DNA of 64,000 nucleotides from Hymenobacter wooponensis (GCF_004745865.1 NZ_SRKZ01000001.1:1302001-1366000), one strand, 5' to 3'. Positions 1 through 9,029 are shown, numbered from the stretch's first letter. A program made the numbers and translations. The notes: generated from the sequence alone by a model not told the origin.

Positions 1-1
1 G

Positions 2-1177
2 AACTTTCTGGGCCGGCGCAATACCAAAAGTTTTCTGGTGCTGAAGGACGGGCGGCTGGTAGTGGAGCGCTACTACGGCACCTACACCGCCGACTCTGCG
101 TGGTACTGGGCCTCGGCGGGCAAGTCGCTGACGGCGGTACTAATAGGCCTAGCCCAGCAGGAGGGCCTGCTCCGGCTCTCTGATAGCACCTCGCGCACGC
201 TGGGCCGCGGCTGGTCCTCTGCACCCGCAGCCAAGGAACGGCTGATTACGGTACGCCACCAGCTCACCATGACCACTGGCCTCACCGACACGCCGCCACT
301 ACCTTGCGACAATGAAAGCACGGCCGCCGCTTGCCTCACCTATCGCGCCGATGCTGGCACCCGTTGGGCTTACCACACCGGCCCCTACCGCTTGCTGCAG
401 GATGTTGTAGCGCGGGCCAGTGGCCTCACCTTGAATCAATACTCTACCCAGAAACTGACTAGCCGCCTGGGCATGAATGGCCTATGGGTGAACGACGTGT
501 ACTACAGTAGGGCGCGCGATATGGCCCGGTTTGGGCTATTTATACTGGCCCGTGGGCAGTGGAACGGTACGGGCATCCTGACCGACACCACCTATTTCCG
601 CCAGATGACTACGCCCTCTCAAGCGTTCAACCGCAGCTACGGCTATCTGTGGTGGCTCAATGGGCAGCCCTCACACAAGCTGCCGGGCCCGCAGCAAACC
701 ACTTTTCAAGGGCCTATCATTCCAACCGCTCCCGCCGATCTGATTGCTGCCCTCGGCAAAAACGACCAGAAGATTTACGTGGTGCCCAGCCTGGGACTGG
801 TAGTGGTGCGGCAGGGCAAAGATGCCGGTAACCCCACGCTAGCCCTTTCCTCCTTCGATGCCGACCTATGGCGCTATTTCATGGCCGTACTGCAGTGCCG
901 GACCCTGGCCGCCAAGACTGCCGTACCCTCGAGTGCCTGGCAGGTGTACCCTAACCCGGCCACAGGCGTTGCCCACGTGACACTCCCAGCCGCTACGCCA
1001 GCAGGTTCTCAGCTTCGAGTGGTGGATGTAATGGGCCGCGAACAACTGAAACAACCCGCTACCGGCGGCACAACTACGGTATCACTACCTGGCCTAGCGC
1101 CGGGCATGTATGTAGTGCAGTGGCTTAATAAGGCCGGCTACCTGCTGAGCACAAAACGGCTAGTGCTGGCTAAGTAA
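2..1177 (+). CDS. Serine hydrolase (beta-lactamase/class C family) with T9SS sorting domain, 5' partial
   Basis: The frame is open from base 2, so the N-terminus lies outside the window; the GTG at 38 is probably internal. A serine-hydrolase core carries an SAGK tetrad (SxxK, nucleophile and general base) in the context YWASAGKSLT, followed by helices typical of the penicillin-binding-protein-like beta-lactamase superfamily (PF00144). The last ~75 residues form a type A T9SS C-terminal domain: a YPNP start, a VxDVMGRE strand and the closing GMYVVQW strand with a lysine-containing tail. In this family the product would be an esterase or D-amino-acid/peptide hydrolase; substrate cannot be read from sequence. 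The sorting domain implies export across the outer membrane by T9SS. A strong terminator follows 14 bases after the stop. Family confident, substrate unknown. Confidence 0.85.
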   Translation, partial: NFLGRRNTKSFLVLKDGRLVVERYYGTYTADSAWYWASAGKSLTAVLIGLAQQEGLLRLSDSTSRTLGRGWSSAPAAKERLITVRHQLTMTTGLTDTPPLPCDNESTAAACLTYRADAGTRWAYHTGPYRLLQDVVARASGLTLNQYSTQKLTSRLGMNGLWVNDVYYSRARDMARFGLFILARGQWNGTGILTDTTYFRQMTTPSQAFNRSYGYLWWLNGQPSHKLPGPQQTTFQGPIIPTAPADLIAALGKNDQKIYVVPSLGLVVVRQGKDAGNPTLALSSFDADLWRYFMAVLQCRTLAAKTAVPSSAWQVYPNPATGVAHVTLPAATPAGSQLRVVDVMGREQLKQPATGGTTTVSLPGLAPGMYVVQWLNKAGYLLSTKRLVLAK

Positions 1178-1190
1178 AGAACAACTGCAT

Positions 1191-1225
1191 AAAAAGCCCT
1201 TTCCTGTGGAGGAAAGGGCTTTTTT
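1191..1225 (+). terminator. Rho-independent terminator after the serine hydrolase
   Basis: A perfect stem made by AAAAAGCCCTTTCCT and AGGAAAGGGCTTTTTT around a GTGG loop, ending in a T run. It is A-rich on the left, so it could also work from the other strand. Confidence 0.85.
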
Positions 1226-1332
1226 ATGCAAGTAACATTCTACTCTCACTAAGCCCAGGCCACAACTAACAATATATATAGCAGGGAAAAGAACTTTTGG
1301 ACGCCAACCTATGTATGTACATATATTATTCA

Positions 1333-1340
1333 TACCTTTG
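1333..1340 (+). promoter_or_regulatory. Possible Bacteroidota -7 box (TACCTTTG) for the first pirin gene
   Basis: TACCTTTG matches the Bacteroidota -7 consensus TAnnTTTG and sits 38 bases before the ATG. A TTTG that could be the -33 element lies at 1296-1299, but its spacing (33 bases) is longer than usual, so only the -7 box is supported. Confidence 0.35.
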
Positions 1341-1378
1341 AATCATTAGTACTGGCCTAGGCCACATTTTAACTCGAT

Positions 1379-2095
1379 ATGCAAACGCTCCTCCATACCG
1401 CCAACACGCGCGGACACGCCAGCCACGGTTGGCTCAACTCTTACCATACGTTCAGCTTCGCTGGCTACAATAACTCCCAGCGGGTGCACTTTGGCGTGCT
1501 GCGCGTACTGAACGACGATACCGTGGCGGCGGGCATGGGCTTCGGCACTCACCCCCACGACAACATGGAAATTATCAGCATTCCATTGTCGGGCACGCTG
1601 GAGCACAAGGATAACGCCGGTAACTACGGCATCATCCGCCACGGCGACGTGCAGGTGATGAGCGCCGGTACGGGCATTGCGCACAGCGAGAAGAACCATA
1701 GCCAGACCGAGGAAGTAAAGTTTTTGCAGATCTGGGTGTTCCCCAACAAGCGCAACGTGCAGCCCCGCTACGACCAGCAGACTTTTGATGCCGCCGACCG
1801 CCACAACCGCTTCCAGCAGGTGCTCTCCCCTAATGCCGACGACGCAGGCGTGTGGATTCATCAGGATGCTTGGTTCCACCTAGCCGACTTCGACGCTGGC
1901 TTTGAGGCTGAGTACCAAGTGAAGAAGCCCGGCAACGGCGTGTATGTGTTTGTGCTGGAAGGCGACGCCACCGTGGCTGGCCAGGCCCTGCACCGCCGCG
2001 ACGGCTTTGGGATATGGGATACAGCTTCCTTCTCCGTAAAAGGCGACTCTGCTACCCGCCTGCTGCTGATGGAAGTACCCATGGACCTCCGCTAA
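1379..2095 (+). CDS. Pirin family protein (YhhW-type bicupin), copy 1
   Basis: A 238-residue bicupin. The N-terminal cupin has the pirin metal set: H58 and H60 in THPHDN, H102 and E104 in IAHSEKN. The family includes YhhW-like quercetin 2,3-dioxygenases and redox-sensing pirins; the reaction in this organism is unknown and the location is cytosolic (no signal peptide). ATG follows AACTCGAT, with no Shine-Dalgarno, as usual in the phylum. It is the first of three plus-strand genes (pirin, nitroreductase, pirin); 184 bases separate it from the nitroreductase. It shares cupin residue numbering with the second pirin at 2862, so they are paralogues. Metal residues all present, so it should be active. 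Confidence 0.92.
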   Translation: MQTLLHTANTRGHASHGWLNSYHTFSFAGYNNSQRVHFGVLRVLNDDTVAAGMGFGTHPHDNMEIISIPLSGTLEHKDNAGNYGIIRHGDVQVMSAGTGIAHSEKNHSQTEEVKFLQIWVFPNKRNVQPRYDQQTFDAADRHNRFQQVLSPNADDAGVWIHQDAWFHLADFDAGFEAEYQVKKPGNGVYVFVLEGDATVAGQALHRRDGFGIWDTASFSVKGDSATRLLLMEVPMDLR

Positions 2096-2279
2096 CGATT
2101 AGCCGATGGGTCAGCCGCCTAGCTAGGCCAGTTGGGAGCCGGCGGCAGCGGTGAAACATTTCTACCCGGTTTCGGGTGATGATACCGCTGCTTATCTGCC
2201 CACTACTTTTTATTGATTTTACATCAGAACATTCCCGCTCTGGCCTAGCAGGCCAGGGCGCCGGAATGCCTTCTATCCC

Positions 2280-2858
2280 ATGAAACACGCAACCACTTCG
2301 TACCCCGTTCAGGAAAACATCCGCAAGCGCTGGAGCCCCCGCTCTTTCGCCAATAAACCCGTAGACCAAGAAGCACTGAACCAAGTGTTTGAGGCAGCCT
2401 CCTGGGCTCCCAGCGCCATGAACGAGCAGCCTTGGCGCTACATCTACGCCCACCGCTCCGACCAGGAAACCTTCCAGAAAATGGTAGACTGCCTGCTGCC
2501 GGGCAACCAGCCCTGGGCCAAGAATGCGCCTGTGCTGATTCTGTCCCTGGCTAAGACGCACTACGACAACGGCACGCCCAATGGCGCCGCGCTGCACGAT
2601 GTGGGCATGGCCAACGCTAACCTCATTACCGAAGCCACGGCCCTAGATCTGCACGGCCACTTTATGGGCGGCTTCGACCGCGCCAAGACTGCCGAGGTGT
2701 TTCAGCTGCCGGAAGGCCTGACACCCGTAGTATTCATTGCCCTGGGGTACATCGGCGAAGCCGAGCTGCTGGAAGAGCCCTTCTTGAGCCGCGAGAAAGC
2801 CCCACGTTCCCGCAAGCACCACGCCGATATTGCCTTCAACCAACACTTACCCGCCTAA
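2280..2858 (+). CDS. Nitroreductase family protein
   Basis: 192 residues, normal length for a small FMN-dependent nitroreductase (PF00881). The N-terminus has the family signature: RKRWSPRSF (phosphate-binding arginines and serine), then FEAASWAPSAMNEQPWRY, which forms the FMN/dimer region. The middle GAALHDVGMANANL helix and the late LPEGLTPVVFIALGY strand also fit. Members reduce nitro compounds, quinones or flavins with NAD(P)H in the cytosol. Only three bases separate the stop from the start of the second pirin gene, so the two are translated from one message. Placing two pirins around a nitroreductase suggests a quinone or electrophile response, which is inference. Confidence 0.93.
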   Translation: MKHATTSYPVQENIRKRWSPRSFANKPVDQEALNQVFEAASWAPSAMNEQPWRYIYAHRSDQETFQKMVDCLLPGNQPWAKNAPVLILSLAKTHYDNGTPNGAALHDVGMANANLITEATALDLHGHFMGGFDRAKTAEVFQLPEGLTPVVFIALGYIGEAELLEEPFLSREKAPRSRKHHADIAFNQHLPA

Positions 2859-2861
2859 GCC

Positions 2862-3572
2862 ATGCCCTTCCGCATCATTTCCGCCGCCGACCGTGGCCTC
2901 AAAGACATTGGCTGGCTGCAGAGCAACTTCTCGCTGAGCTTTGGCCCTTACGCCAACCCCGAGCGCTCAGGCTTTGGGCTGCTGCGCGTGTTCAACGATG
3001 ACTTTGTGAAGCCTGGCAACGGGTTTGGCCTGCACGCCCACGCCAACATGGAAATCATTTCCATTATGCTGGCCGGTAGCATGAACCACATTGACTCCCT
3101 CGGCTACAAGGAAGTGGTGCACAAAGACTGGGTGCAGATTATGAGCGCCGGCAGTGGCCTACGCCACGAGGAGCATAATGTGGGCGACGACGAGGTGAAC
3201 TTCCTCCAGATCTGGATTGAGCCCAAGCTGCAAAACGTGACGCCCCGCTACCAGCGCCGCCATTTCCCCGCAGAAAAGCGCCGCAATCAGCTTACCACCG
3301 TGGTCAGCAACGAGGAGGGCACGGCGCACTGCTGGATCAACCAGAACGCCAAGCTTTCTTTGGGCTACTACGAGGCAGGCCAAACGCTGGAATATTCGCT
3401 AAACCCGCTCAACAAGGCTGTTTTCATCTTCGTAATGGAGGGGCAGCTGACGGTGAACGGCCAAGCCGTAACCCGTCGGGAAAGCATTGGCCTGTGGGAA
3501 ACCAGCCACCTCACCATTGAGTGCGGCGCCGAGAGCCAATTCATTGTAATTGAGGCTCCCATCAACCACTAG
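2862..3572 (+). CDS. Pirin family protein (bicupin), copy 2
   Basis: 236 residues with the same bicupin layout as the gene at 1379. Metal ligands occupy identical positions: H58 and H60 in LHAHAN, H102 and E104 in RHEEHN. Family role is quercetinase-like or redox sensing; the substrate is unknown. It starts three bases after the nitroreductase stop and is followed at once by a terminator, closing the unit. The two pirins are clearly diverged, so the duplication is not recent. Confidence 0.92.
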   Translation: MPFRIISAADRGLKDIGWLQSNFSLSFGPYANPERSGFGLLRVFNDDFVKPGNGFGLHAHANMEIISIMLAGSMNHIDSLGYKEVVHKDWVQIMSAGSGLRHEEHNVGDDEVNFLQIWIEPKLQNVTPRYQRRHFPAEKRRNQLTTVVSNEEGTAHCWINQNAKLSLGYYEAGQTLEYSLNPLNKAVFIFVMEGQLTVNGQAVTRRESIGLWETSHLTIECGAESQFIVIEAPINH

Positions 3573-3594
3573 CTCTTCTCAGAATCATCTCAGT

Positions 3595-3627
3595 AAAAAG
3601 CCTTTCTCATACGGGAAAGGCTTTTTT
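3595..3627 (+). terminator. Terminator of the pirin-nitroreductase unit
   Basis: AAAAAGCCTTTC pairs with GAAAGGCTTTTTT around a short loop, beginning 22 bases after the stop of the second pirin gene. Confidence 0.85.
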
Positions 3628-3759
3628 GTATTCAGGCCGCATTCTAAAAAGCGGGCTATTGTACCGCAACTAGCTGATAGGTTGCAAGTATTAGTAGAAA
3701 ATTTGGGGCAATGTTCCGTCATTTGTATATAAATCTCGCTTGCTTCCCGAATTGACTTT

Positions 3760-6210
3760 ATGAAAATACTTCTCCTCACAGTGGCTTTAAGCGGTACTCT
3801 CTTTGGTCTGGCCCAGGCGCAGGAGTTACCCTACCAGATGCCTCCCCGAGCCATTGCTAACTTAGTAGATGCAGCTCCCATTCCGCGGGTAAGCTTCGCC
3901 TCAAACGGTCAGTGGATGTTGCTCCAGGATGTGCAGGCCATGCCCGCCATTGCCGATGTGTCGCAGCCAGAACTGCGCTTGGCTGGTTTGCGCATCAACC
4001 CGCGCACCAACGGGAGCAGCCGCGTGAGTTATTCAACCAATCTGCGCCTGCGCAAATTGCCGGAGGGCAAGGAGTTACTGGTGCAGGGGCTGCCGGCCAA
4101 AGCCCGCATAAGCGAGGTGCAATGGTCGCCCGACAACACGAAGATTGCCTTTACCCATACTACCGAGAATCATATTGAGCTCTGGCTGGTGGACGTGGCA
4201 ACGGCCTCGGCCCGCTTGGTGCCCAACCTATTTTTGAACGGCATCTTCGGCTCTAGCTACGAGTGGACTTCCGATAGCAAAACCATTATTGCCCGCGCCG
4301 TGGTGGGTGGCCGCGGCGACGCCCCCAGCACCACGGTAGCACCGGCTGGCCCCGTTATTCAGGAAAACGCCGGTAAAGCTGCCGGAGCTCGTACGTACCA
4401 AGACCTGCTCCACACGCCCGTTGACGAGCGGTTGTTTGATTACTACGGTCTGGCCCAGGTAGTAAAAGTGGGGCTTGATGGCCGCATGGCACCGCTAGGC
4501 CAGCCGGGCATTGTGCAGCAGGCCTCGCCCTCACCCAACGGCCGCTTTATTCTGGTGAAGAAGCGCCACCGTCCTTACTCCTACACCTTGCCGGTGAGCA
4601 GCTTCCCGATGCGGGTTGAAATTATTAACCTGGAAGGGTTGGTGGTGAAAGAGCTGGCTGAGCTGCCCCTGGCTGATAACGTACCCACCAGCTTCGACGC
4701 CGTGCCCACCGGGCAGCGCCGCCATGGCTGGCGCGAAGACGCTCCCAACACCGTGTTCTGGGTAGAAGCCCAGGACGGCGGCGACCCTAAAGCAGCCGCT
4801 CCTATCCGCGACCGAATTTATGCCCTGCCGGCCCCCTTTGATGGGCAGCCCCAGGAGCTGGCCGCCTTGCCCCTGCGCTTCCAGGATATTCACTGGGGCA
4901 CCGATAAGCTAGCCATTGTGGAAGGCAGCCGCTGGTCAGACCGCCACGAAACGATGTGGACGCTGGACCTGGCTACCAAGACCTCCCTTACTCCTCTCTT
5001 TGACCGCTCTACCCAGGATACCTACGCCGACCCCGGTACCCCGTACGTGCAACGCAACGCCCTGGGTCGCTACGTGCTAGCCACCGATGGCAACAGCGAA
5101 ACCGTGTATTTACTGGGCAATGGCGCCTCGGCAGAGGGTGACCGGCCTTTCGTGGACGAGCTGAACGTGCGCACAAAAAAGAGCCAGCGATGGTGGCGCT
5201 CTGAGGCCCCGTACTACGAGGTGCCAGTGGCCCTGCTGGATGTGAGCAAGCGCCAGTTCGTGACCCGCCGCGAGTCGGTGCAAGAAGCTCCCAACTATGT
5301 ACTGCGCGACGCCCGCAGCACCAAAGTAACGCCGCTTACCAAGTTTACTAGCCCGTACGCCAGCGTGGGCAACCTGCAGAAGCAAGTGCTCAAGTACAAG
5401 CGCGCTGATGGCGTGGAACTGACGGCTAACCTTTACCTGCCCCCGAACTACAAGAAGGAAGATGGCCCCCTACCTACCCTGATGGAGGCCTACCCCGTGG
5501 AGTTCAAAAACAAGAAAGATGCTGGTCAGGTGAAAGGCTCACCCTACACCTTCACGCGCCTGAACTGGGGCTCTCCCGTGTTCTGGGTAACGCAGGGTTA
5601 CGCCGTATTGCAGGGCACCAGCATTCCAATTGTGGGCGAAGGCACCAAGGAGCCCAATGATACGTACGTGGAGCAGCTTAAAGCCTCAGCCAAAGCTGCC
5701 ATTGACGAAGGGGCCCGCCTGGGCGTGGTAGACACCAAGCGCGTAGCCGTAATGGGCCACAGCTACGGAGCCTTTATGACGGCCAACCTACTGGCGCACA
5801 CCGACCTGTTTAAGGCTGGCATTGCGCGCAGCGGGGCTTACAACCGTACCCTGACTCCCTTCGGCTTCCAGGGTGAGGAGCGCACCTACTGGGAAGCGCC
5901 GGAGGTGTACAACCAGATGTCGCCGTTCAACTACGCTGATAAGATCAAGACGCCAATCCTGCTGATTCACGGCGAGGCCGACAACAATTCCGGCACCTTC
6001 CCGATCCAGAGCGAGCGGTTCTACAACGCCCTGAAGGGCCACGGCGCCACTGTGCGCTACGTGGTGTTGCCCGCAGAATCACACAGCTACGCCGCCCGCG
6101 AGTCCATCATGCACATGCTCTGGGAGATGAACTCCTGGCTTGACAAATACGTGAAGAACCCTGCGGCCCCGGCGGCTACTCCTGAGGCCAACAATACGCC
6201 TGTGAAGTAA
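3760..6210 (+). CDS. Secreted S9 family peptidase (prolyl oligopeptidase / glutamyl-endopeptidase-like)
   Basis: 816 residues. A signal peptide (residues 1-21, MKILLLTVALS...AQAQ) indicates export. Residues ~30-520 form a beta-propeller-like region; residues ~540-795 are the alpha/beta-hydrolase peptidase domain. The catalytic triad is visible: S668 in GHSYG, D741 in HGEADNN, H775 in ESHSYA. The overall length and the RSGAYNRTLTPFGFQ block after the nucleophile resemble the S9D group (chloroplast glutamyl endopeptidase-like). It would hydrolyse peptides in the periplasm or outside the cell. It stands alone, between terminators at 3595 and 6235. The C-terminal 25 residues are Ala/Pro-rich and look disordered. 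No T9SS domain is present. Family sure; subgroup probable. Confidence 0.93.
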   Translation: MKILLLTVALSGTLFGLAQAQELPYQMPPRAIANLVDAAPIPRVSFASNGQWMLLQDVQAMPAIADVSQPELRLAGLRINPRTNGSSRVSYSTNLRLRKLPEGKELLVQGLPAKARISEVQWSPDNTKIAFTHTTENHIELWLVDVATASARLVPNLFLNGIFGSSYEWTSDSKTIIARAVVGGRGDAPSTTVAPAGPVIQENAGKAAGARTYQDLLHTPVDERLFDYYGLAQVVKVGLDGRMAPLGQPGIVQQASPSPNGRFILVKKRHRPYSYTLPVSSFPMRVEIINLEGLVVKELAELPLADNVPTSFDAVPTGQRRHGWREDAPNTVFWVEAQDGGDPKAAAPIRDRIYALPAPFDGQPQELAALPLRFQDIHWGTDKLAIVEGSRWSDRHETMWTLDLATKTSLTPLFDRSTQDTYADPGTPYVQRNALGRYVLATDGNSETVYLLGNGASAEGDRPFVDELNVRTKKSQRWWRSEAPYYEVPVALLDVSKRQFVTRRESVQEAPNYVLRDARSTKVTPLTKFTSPYASVGNLQKQVLKYKRADGVELTANLYLPPNYKKEDGPLPTLMEAYPVEFKNKKDAGQVKGSPYTFTRLNWGSPVFWVTQGYAVLQGTSIPIVGEGTKEPNDTYVEQLKASAKAAIDEGARLGVVDTKRVAVMGHSYGAFMTANLLAHTDLFKAGIARSGAYNRTLTPFGFQGEERTYWEAPEVYNQMSPFNYADKIKTPILLIHGEADNNSGTFPIQSERFYNALKGHGATVRYVVLPAESHSYAARESIMHMLWEMNSWLDKYVKNPAAPAATPEANNTPVK

Positions 6211-6234
6211 GCTTAACCTAGGCCTCTTTTCCGC

Positions 6235-6269
6235 AGCCCCCAAGCTCAACAGCTTGGGGGCTTTTTTTT
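6235..6269 (+). terminator. Terminator after the S9 peptidase
   Basis: AGCCCCCAAGCT and AGCTTGGGGGCT pair perfectly around CAAC and are followed by an eight-T run. Confidence 0.9.
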
Positions 6270-6398
6270 GCCTGCAAGTATCAGATAACTACCTAGCTGT
6301 AAGCCTTTGTATAATCACAGCCTCTTGACACAACCTGAACTTTAGCACTTACGTTTTAAGGCCTAAGTACCATTTCCTCCCTCTAAAACCCACACGTT

Positions 6399-6686
6399 AT
6401 GAACACGTTCAAAGGATATATCGCCATGTTTTCGGCCGTTTTACTGTTAGGTGCCACTGCCGCCCCTCAAACCGCCGATGCTCAAACTACTCCCAAGAAA
6501 GGCTGGAGTAAAAAAGGCAAAGGCGCTGCCATTGGTGGCGGGGCTGGCGTAGTAACCGGTGCTGTGCTAGGCGGCGGTAAAGGTGCCGTAGTAGGTGGCC
6601 TAGTAGGCGCTGCTGCCGGTGGTGCCGTTGGCCGCAGCAAAGACAAGAAAAAAGACCCCGCTCGTTACCAGGCCTACAAGAAGTAG
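6399..6686 (+). CDS. Glycine-zipper small exported protein (YMGG-like)
   Basis: 95 residues. A signal peptide covers ~1-28 (hydrophobic FSAVLLLGATAA, cleavage near ADA-QT). A Lys-rich spacer (GWSKKGKGA) leads to a glycine-zipper segment at ~45-78 with repeated GxxxG steps (GGGAGVVTGAVLGGG, GGLVGAAAGGAVG). The tail is basic, with DKKKDP. Such proteins insert into or span membranes; the precise role is unknown and may be envelope stress. It is monocistronic, with its own terminator. Length and composition are typical of Bacteroidota YMGG-like or Gly-zipper proteins. Confidence 0.82.
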   Translation: MNTFKGYIAMFSAVLLLGATAAPQTADAQTTPKKGWSKKGKGAAIGGGAGVVTGAVLGGGKGAVVGGLVGAAAGGAVGRSKDKKKDPARYQAYKK

Positions 6687-6704
6687 TGCTAGCGTTGAGC
6701 TAAC

Positions 6705-6738
6705 AAAAAAGCCCCTGACGAACGTCAGGGGCTTTTTT
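6705..6738 (+). terminator. Terminator, probably bidirectional
   Basis: AAAAAAGCCCCTGACG and CGTCAGGGGCTTTTTT pair around AA. A and T runs on both sides would let it serve the glycine-zipper gene and the convergent arsM gene. Confidence 0.88.
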
Positions 6739-6839
6739 GTTAGCCTGCCCTGTTACTCTCACCACAGCGAGAAATCTGAATTAGCTGCTAGGCCGGTGTC
6801 CAGATTCCTCTGCGTGGGAATGGACAGTGCAAGGGTGGC

Positions 6840-7889
6840 CTAGCAGCCGCAGCTCACGGCGTCGCTGGAGCCAGTGCTTTCAGAGGCTGGACCGGGGCCG
6901 CAAGGGAACAGGCCAAAGTGCTGGTCTTTGTTGCCGAGAACCTTAAAGTGAGCACCGTAGCGCGTAAGACTTACCATGTCGGCGGTGTTGCCGCACACGA
7001 GCATGGGCCGGCCGGTTTCAAAGCGGTGGTGGTCGTCGAGCTCGAAGGCGTGGGGCTGGCCGGGCACAGTGCCTTGGTAAATGGCTACCTGGCCGTAGTC
7101 TTCGCACTTGTCTTCGAGGTCGATTTTGAAGGCTCGTACTGTCAGAGAATAAAACTTGATGTTGCCGACTTTGGCTTCAATTTCGGGGTTGCCGATGCTG
7201 AGGCGGCGTTGGGCGGTGAGGCGGTAGTCGCGGATGCCCAGGTTCAGGAGCAAGCGGCGAAAGTCGTCGATGTAGAGCGCGCCGCTGAGGCACTCGCCAT
7301 AAAGTACCGGGTCTTGGCGCAGGGCTTCTGGCACCCGGCGGTCGGCAAACACGTCGGAAATGTGCAGCTCGCCGCCGGGCTTCAGCACCCGAAAAATCTC
7401 GCGGTACGTAGCTTCTTTATCGGTGCTGAGGTTGAGCACGCAGTTACTTACTACCACATCCACGCTGTTGTCGGCGAGGTCAGCGGTGCGCAGGTCTTCG
7501 ATATAGCCGTGGCGAAACTCCACGTTGGGCTGGCGGTAGCCAAACTTCTCTGTGTGGGCCTGAATGTGGCGGCGCGCTACATCCAGCTGTTCTTCGGTCA
7601 TGTCTACACCAATAACGTGGCCCTGCTCCCCTACCAGCTTCGACAGCAGGTAGGCGTCGCGGCCGCTGCCACTGCCCAGGTCGAGTACGGTGCAGCCTTC
7701 CACGGCGGGCGGCACGCACACCCCGCAGCCGTAATATTTCTCCAGCACCTCTGACTCTAGCTGCGCCAGAATCTGCTTGTGCTCCGCCGGAATATCATCG
7801 GTGCAGCACGCATTGGTTTTTAGGTCCTGGCTGGTACGCAGTTGCTGACCGTAGTACTCTTGTACCTGCTGTTGAATTTGTTCTTCCAT
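6840..7889 (-). CDS. arsM: Arsenite S-adenosylmethionine methyltransferase
   Basis: 349 residues from the ATG at 7889 (MEEQIQQQ); an upstream in-frame extension to 8162 is possible but has no family similarity and overlaps the divergent gene. The SAM-binding motif LDLGSGSGRDAY is at ~69-80. Four cysteines, C28, C55, C150 (SNCVLNLS) and C200 (YGECLSGALY), have the spacing of the catalytic cysteines of known ArsM enzymes (Cyanidioschyzon type). It methylates As(III) to methylated species in the cytosol, giving volatilisation and detoxification. The ~90-residue C-terminal region ends in a Cys-rich SCGC, which could bind metal. No arsR, arsB or arsC is nearby, so it is an orphan arsM. It is divergent from the dehydrogenase at 8034, with a 144-base shared promoter region. 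Confidence 0.95.
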   Translation of the reverse strand: MEEQIQQQVQEYYGQQLRTSQDLKTNACCTDDIPAEHKQILAQLESEVLEKYYGCGVCVPPAVEGCTVLDLGSGSGRDAYLLSKLVGEQGHVIGVDMTEEQLDVARRHIQAHTEKFGYRQPNVEFRHGYIEDLRTADLADNSVDVVVSNCVLNLSTDKEATYREIFRVLKPGGELHISDVFADRRVPEALRQDPVLYGECLSGALYIDDFRRLLLNLGIRDYRLTAQRRLSIGNPEIEAKVGNIKFYSLTVRAFKIDLEDKCEDYGQVAIYQGTVPGQPHAFELDDHHRFETGRPMLVCGNTADMVSLTRYGAHFKVLGNKDQHFGLFPCGPGPASESTGSSDAVSCGC

Positions 7890-8033
7890 GAAGTTGAGGG
7901 GGTGGTGAGGTTGCTGAGACAAGGTACGTACCAACGAGTTAGTTCGGATTAGGCGCCGCCCGCCTATACTTGGGCTGGTAGTTGTTGAGGTCGGCCGTGC
8001 AACCATCGGCCCGGTTACGGTAGTATGGGACGT

Positions 8034-8966
8034 ATGCGTCTGTTTGTCTACCCTCTCCTCTCCGACTCGGCTCGAGCCCTGTTGCTTCAACAACTTCCCT
8101 CCACTGTAGTTTCGACGTTCAGGCAGGACCTGGCACCCGAGCAGCAGCAAACCAGTTTCCAACAGGCCGAAGTGGTTCTCGGCAACCCGCCCGTTGAGTG
8201 GTTTGCCACGCCCCCAAGTGGCCTACAGTTCTGGCAGATAGACTCGGCAGGCATCGATCGGTACCGCGAGGTGCAGGTAACTTGCCCGGTAGCCAACGTG
8301 GGCGACTTCTTTGCCTGGCCCTGCGCCGAAACCATGCTGGCAGGGCTGCTGGCGGTGTACCGGTGCATTCCACAGCTGGCGGTGTGGCAAACCGAAAAGA
8401 AATGGGTGGGTGCCCCCGTCCGGCAGCAGACTGGCCTACTGCGCAACAAGCGGGTGATTATTCTGGGCAGCGGCGCCATAGGCCAGGCCGTGGCTCAGCA
8501 GCTCTCCGGCTTTACCAGCGCCATCAAGTTCCTGGCCCGCACTGACCCAAAGGCCCAGCTTCACTCCAAGGAAGAGCTGCAAGCGGCGCTGCCTGAAACG
8601 GATACCGTAGTCAACTGCCTACCCGGCAGCGCCGAAGGCTTTTTCTCTGCCGAGCTCATTGAGGCCATGACACCCACCAGCATTTACGCCAGCGTGGGCC
8701 GCGGCAATACCACCGATGAACCCGCTCTAATAGCTGCGCTGCAAGCCGGCAGCCTAGGCGGCGCCGTGCTCGATGTAACCGCCCAGGAACCCCTGCCCAC
8801 CGATAGCCCCCTGTGGGACATGCCCAACGTGCTGCTCACCCAGCACAGCGGCGGTGGCCAACCAGAAGAGGACGAAGGCAAAGTGCGGATTCTGCTACGC
8901 AACCTCCAGAACTTGCAACAGCAGCGGCCGCTGGAAAATCAGGTAGAGCTGAGCCGTGGGTATTAA
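8034..8966 (+). CDS. D-isomer-specific 2-hydroxyacid dehydrogenase
   Basis: 310 residues from ATG 8034 (MRLFVYPL); an in-frame ATG at 8025 adds three residues. The NAD(P)-binding domain has ILGSGAIGQAV (GxGxxG) at ~145. The catalytic set is visible: Arg in SVGRGNTTDE, Glu in VTAQEPLP, and His in TQHSGG. This is the GhrA/phosphoglycerate-dehydrogenase-like family that reduces 2-keto acids such as glyoxylate or hydroxypyruvate. The substrate is not deducible. It is a single gene, divergent from arsM, followed by an inverted-repeat region. It is a cytosolic enzyme. Confidence 0.9.
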   Translation: MRLFVYPLLSDSARALLLQQLPSTVVSTFRQDLAPEQQQTSFQQAEVVLGNPPVEWFATPPSGLQFWQIDSAGIDRYREVQVTCPVANVGDFFAWPCAETMLAGLLAVYRCIPQLAVWQTEKKWVGAPVRQQTGLLRNKRVIILGSGAIGQAVAQQLSGFTSAIKFLARTDPKAQLHSKEELQAALPETDTVVNCLPGSAEGFFSAELIEAMTPTSIYASVGRGNTTDEPALIAALQAGSLGGAVLDVTAQEPLPTDSPLWDMPNVLLTQHSGGGQPEEDEGKVRILLRNLQNLQQQRPLENQVELSRGY

Positions 8967-9029
8967 GCATTGCTCTTCATAACTGCACATTATCTCGACA
9001 AAGGATCTTGTCAATGAACGGTACCAACA

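Noticed and set aside
1291..1340. Full Bacteroidota promoter with -33 and -7 boxes before the first pirin gene
   Set aside because: The TTTG at 1296-1299 is too far from TACCTTTG; only the -7 box was kept, at low confidence.
6918..7754. Long open frame opposite arsM on the plus strand (about 278 codons)
   Set aside because: It is antisense to a clear ArsM gene, with no family resemblance and low-complexity composition typical of shadow frames in G+C-rich DNA.
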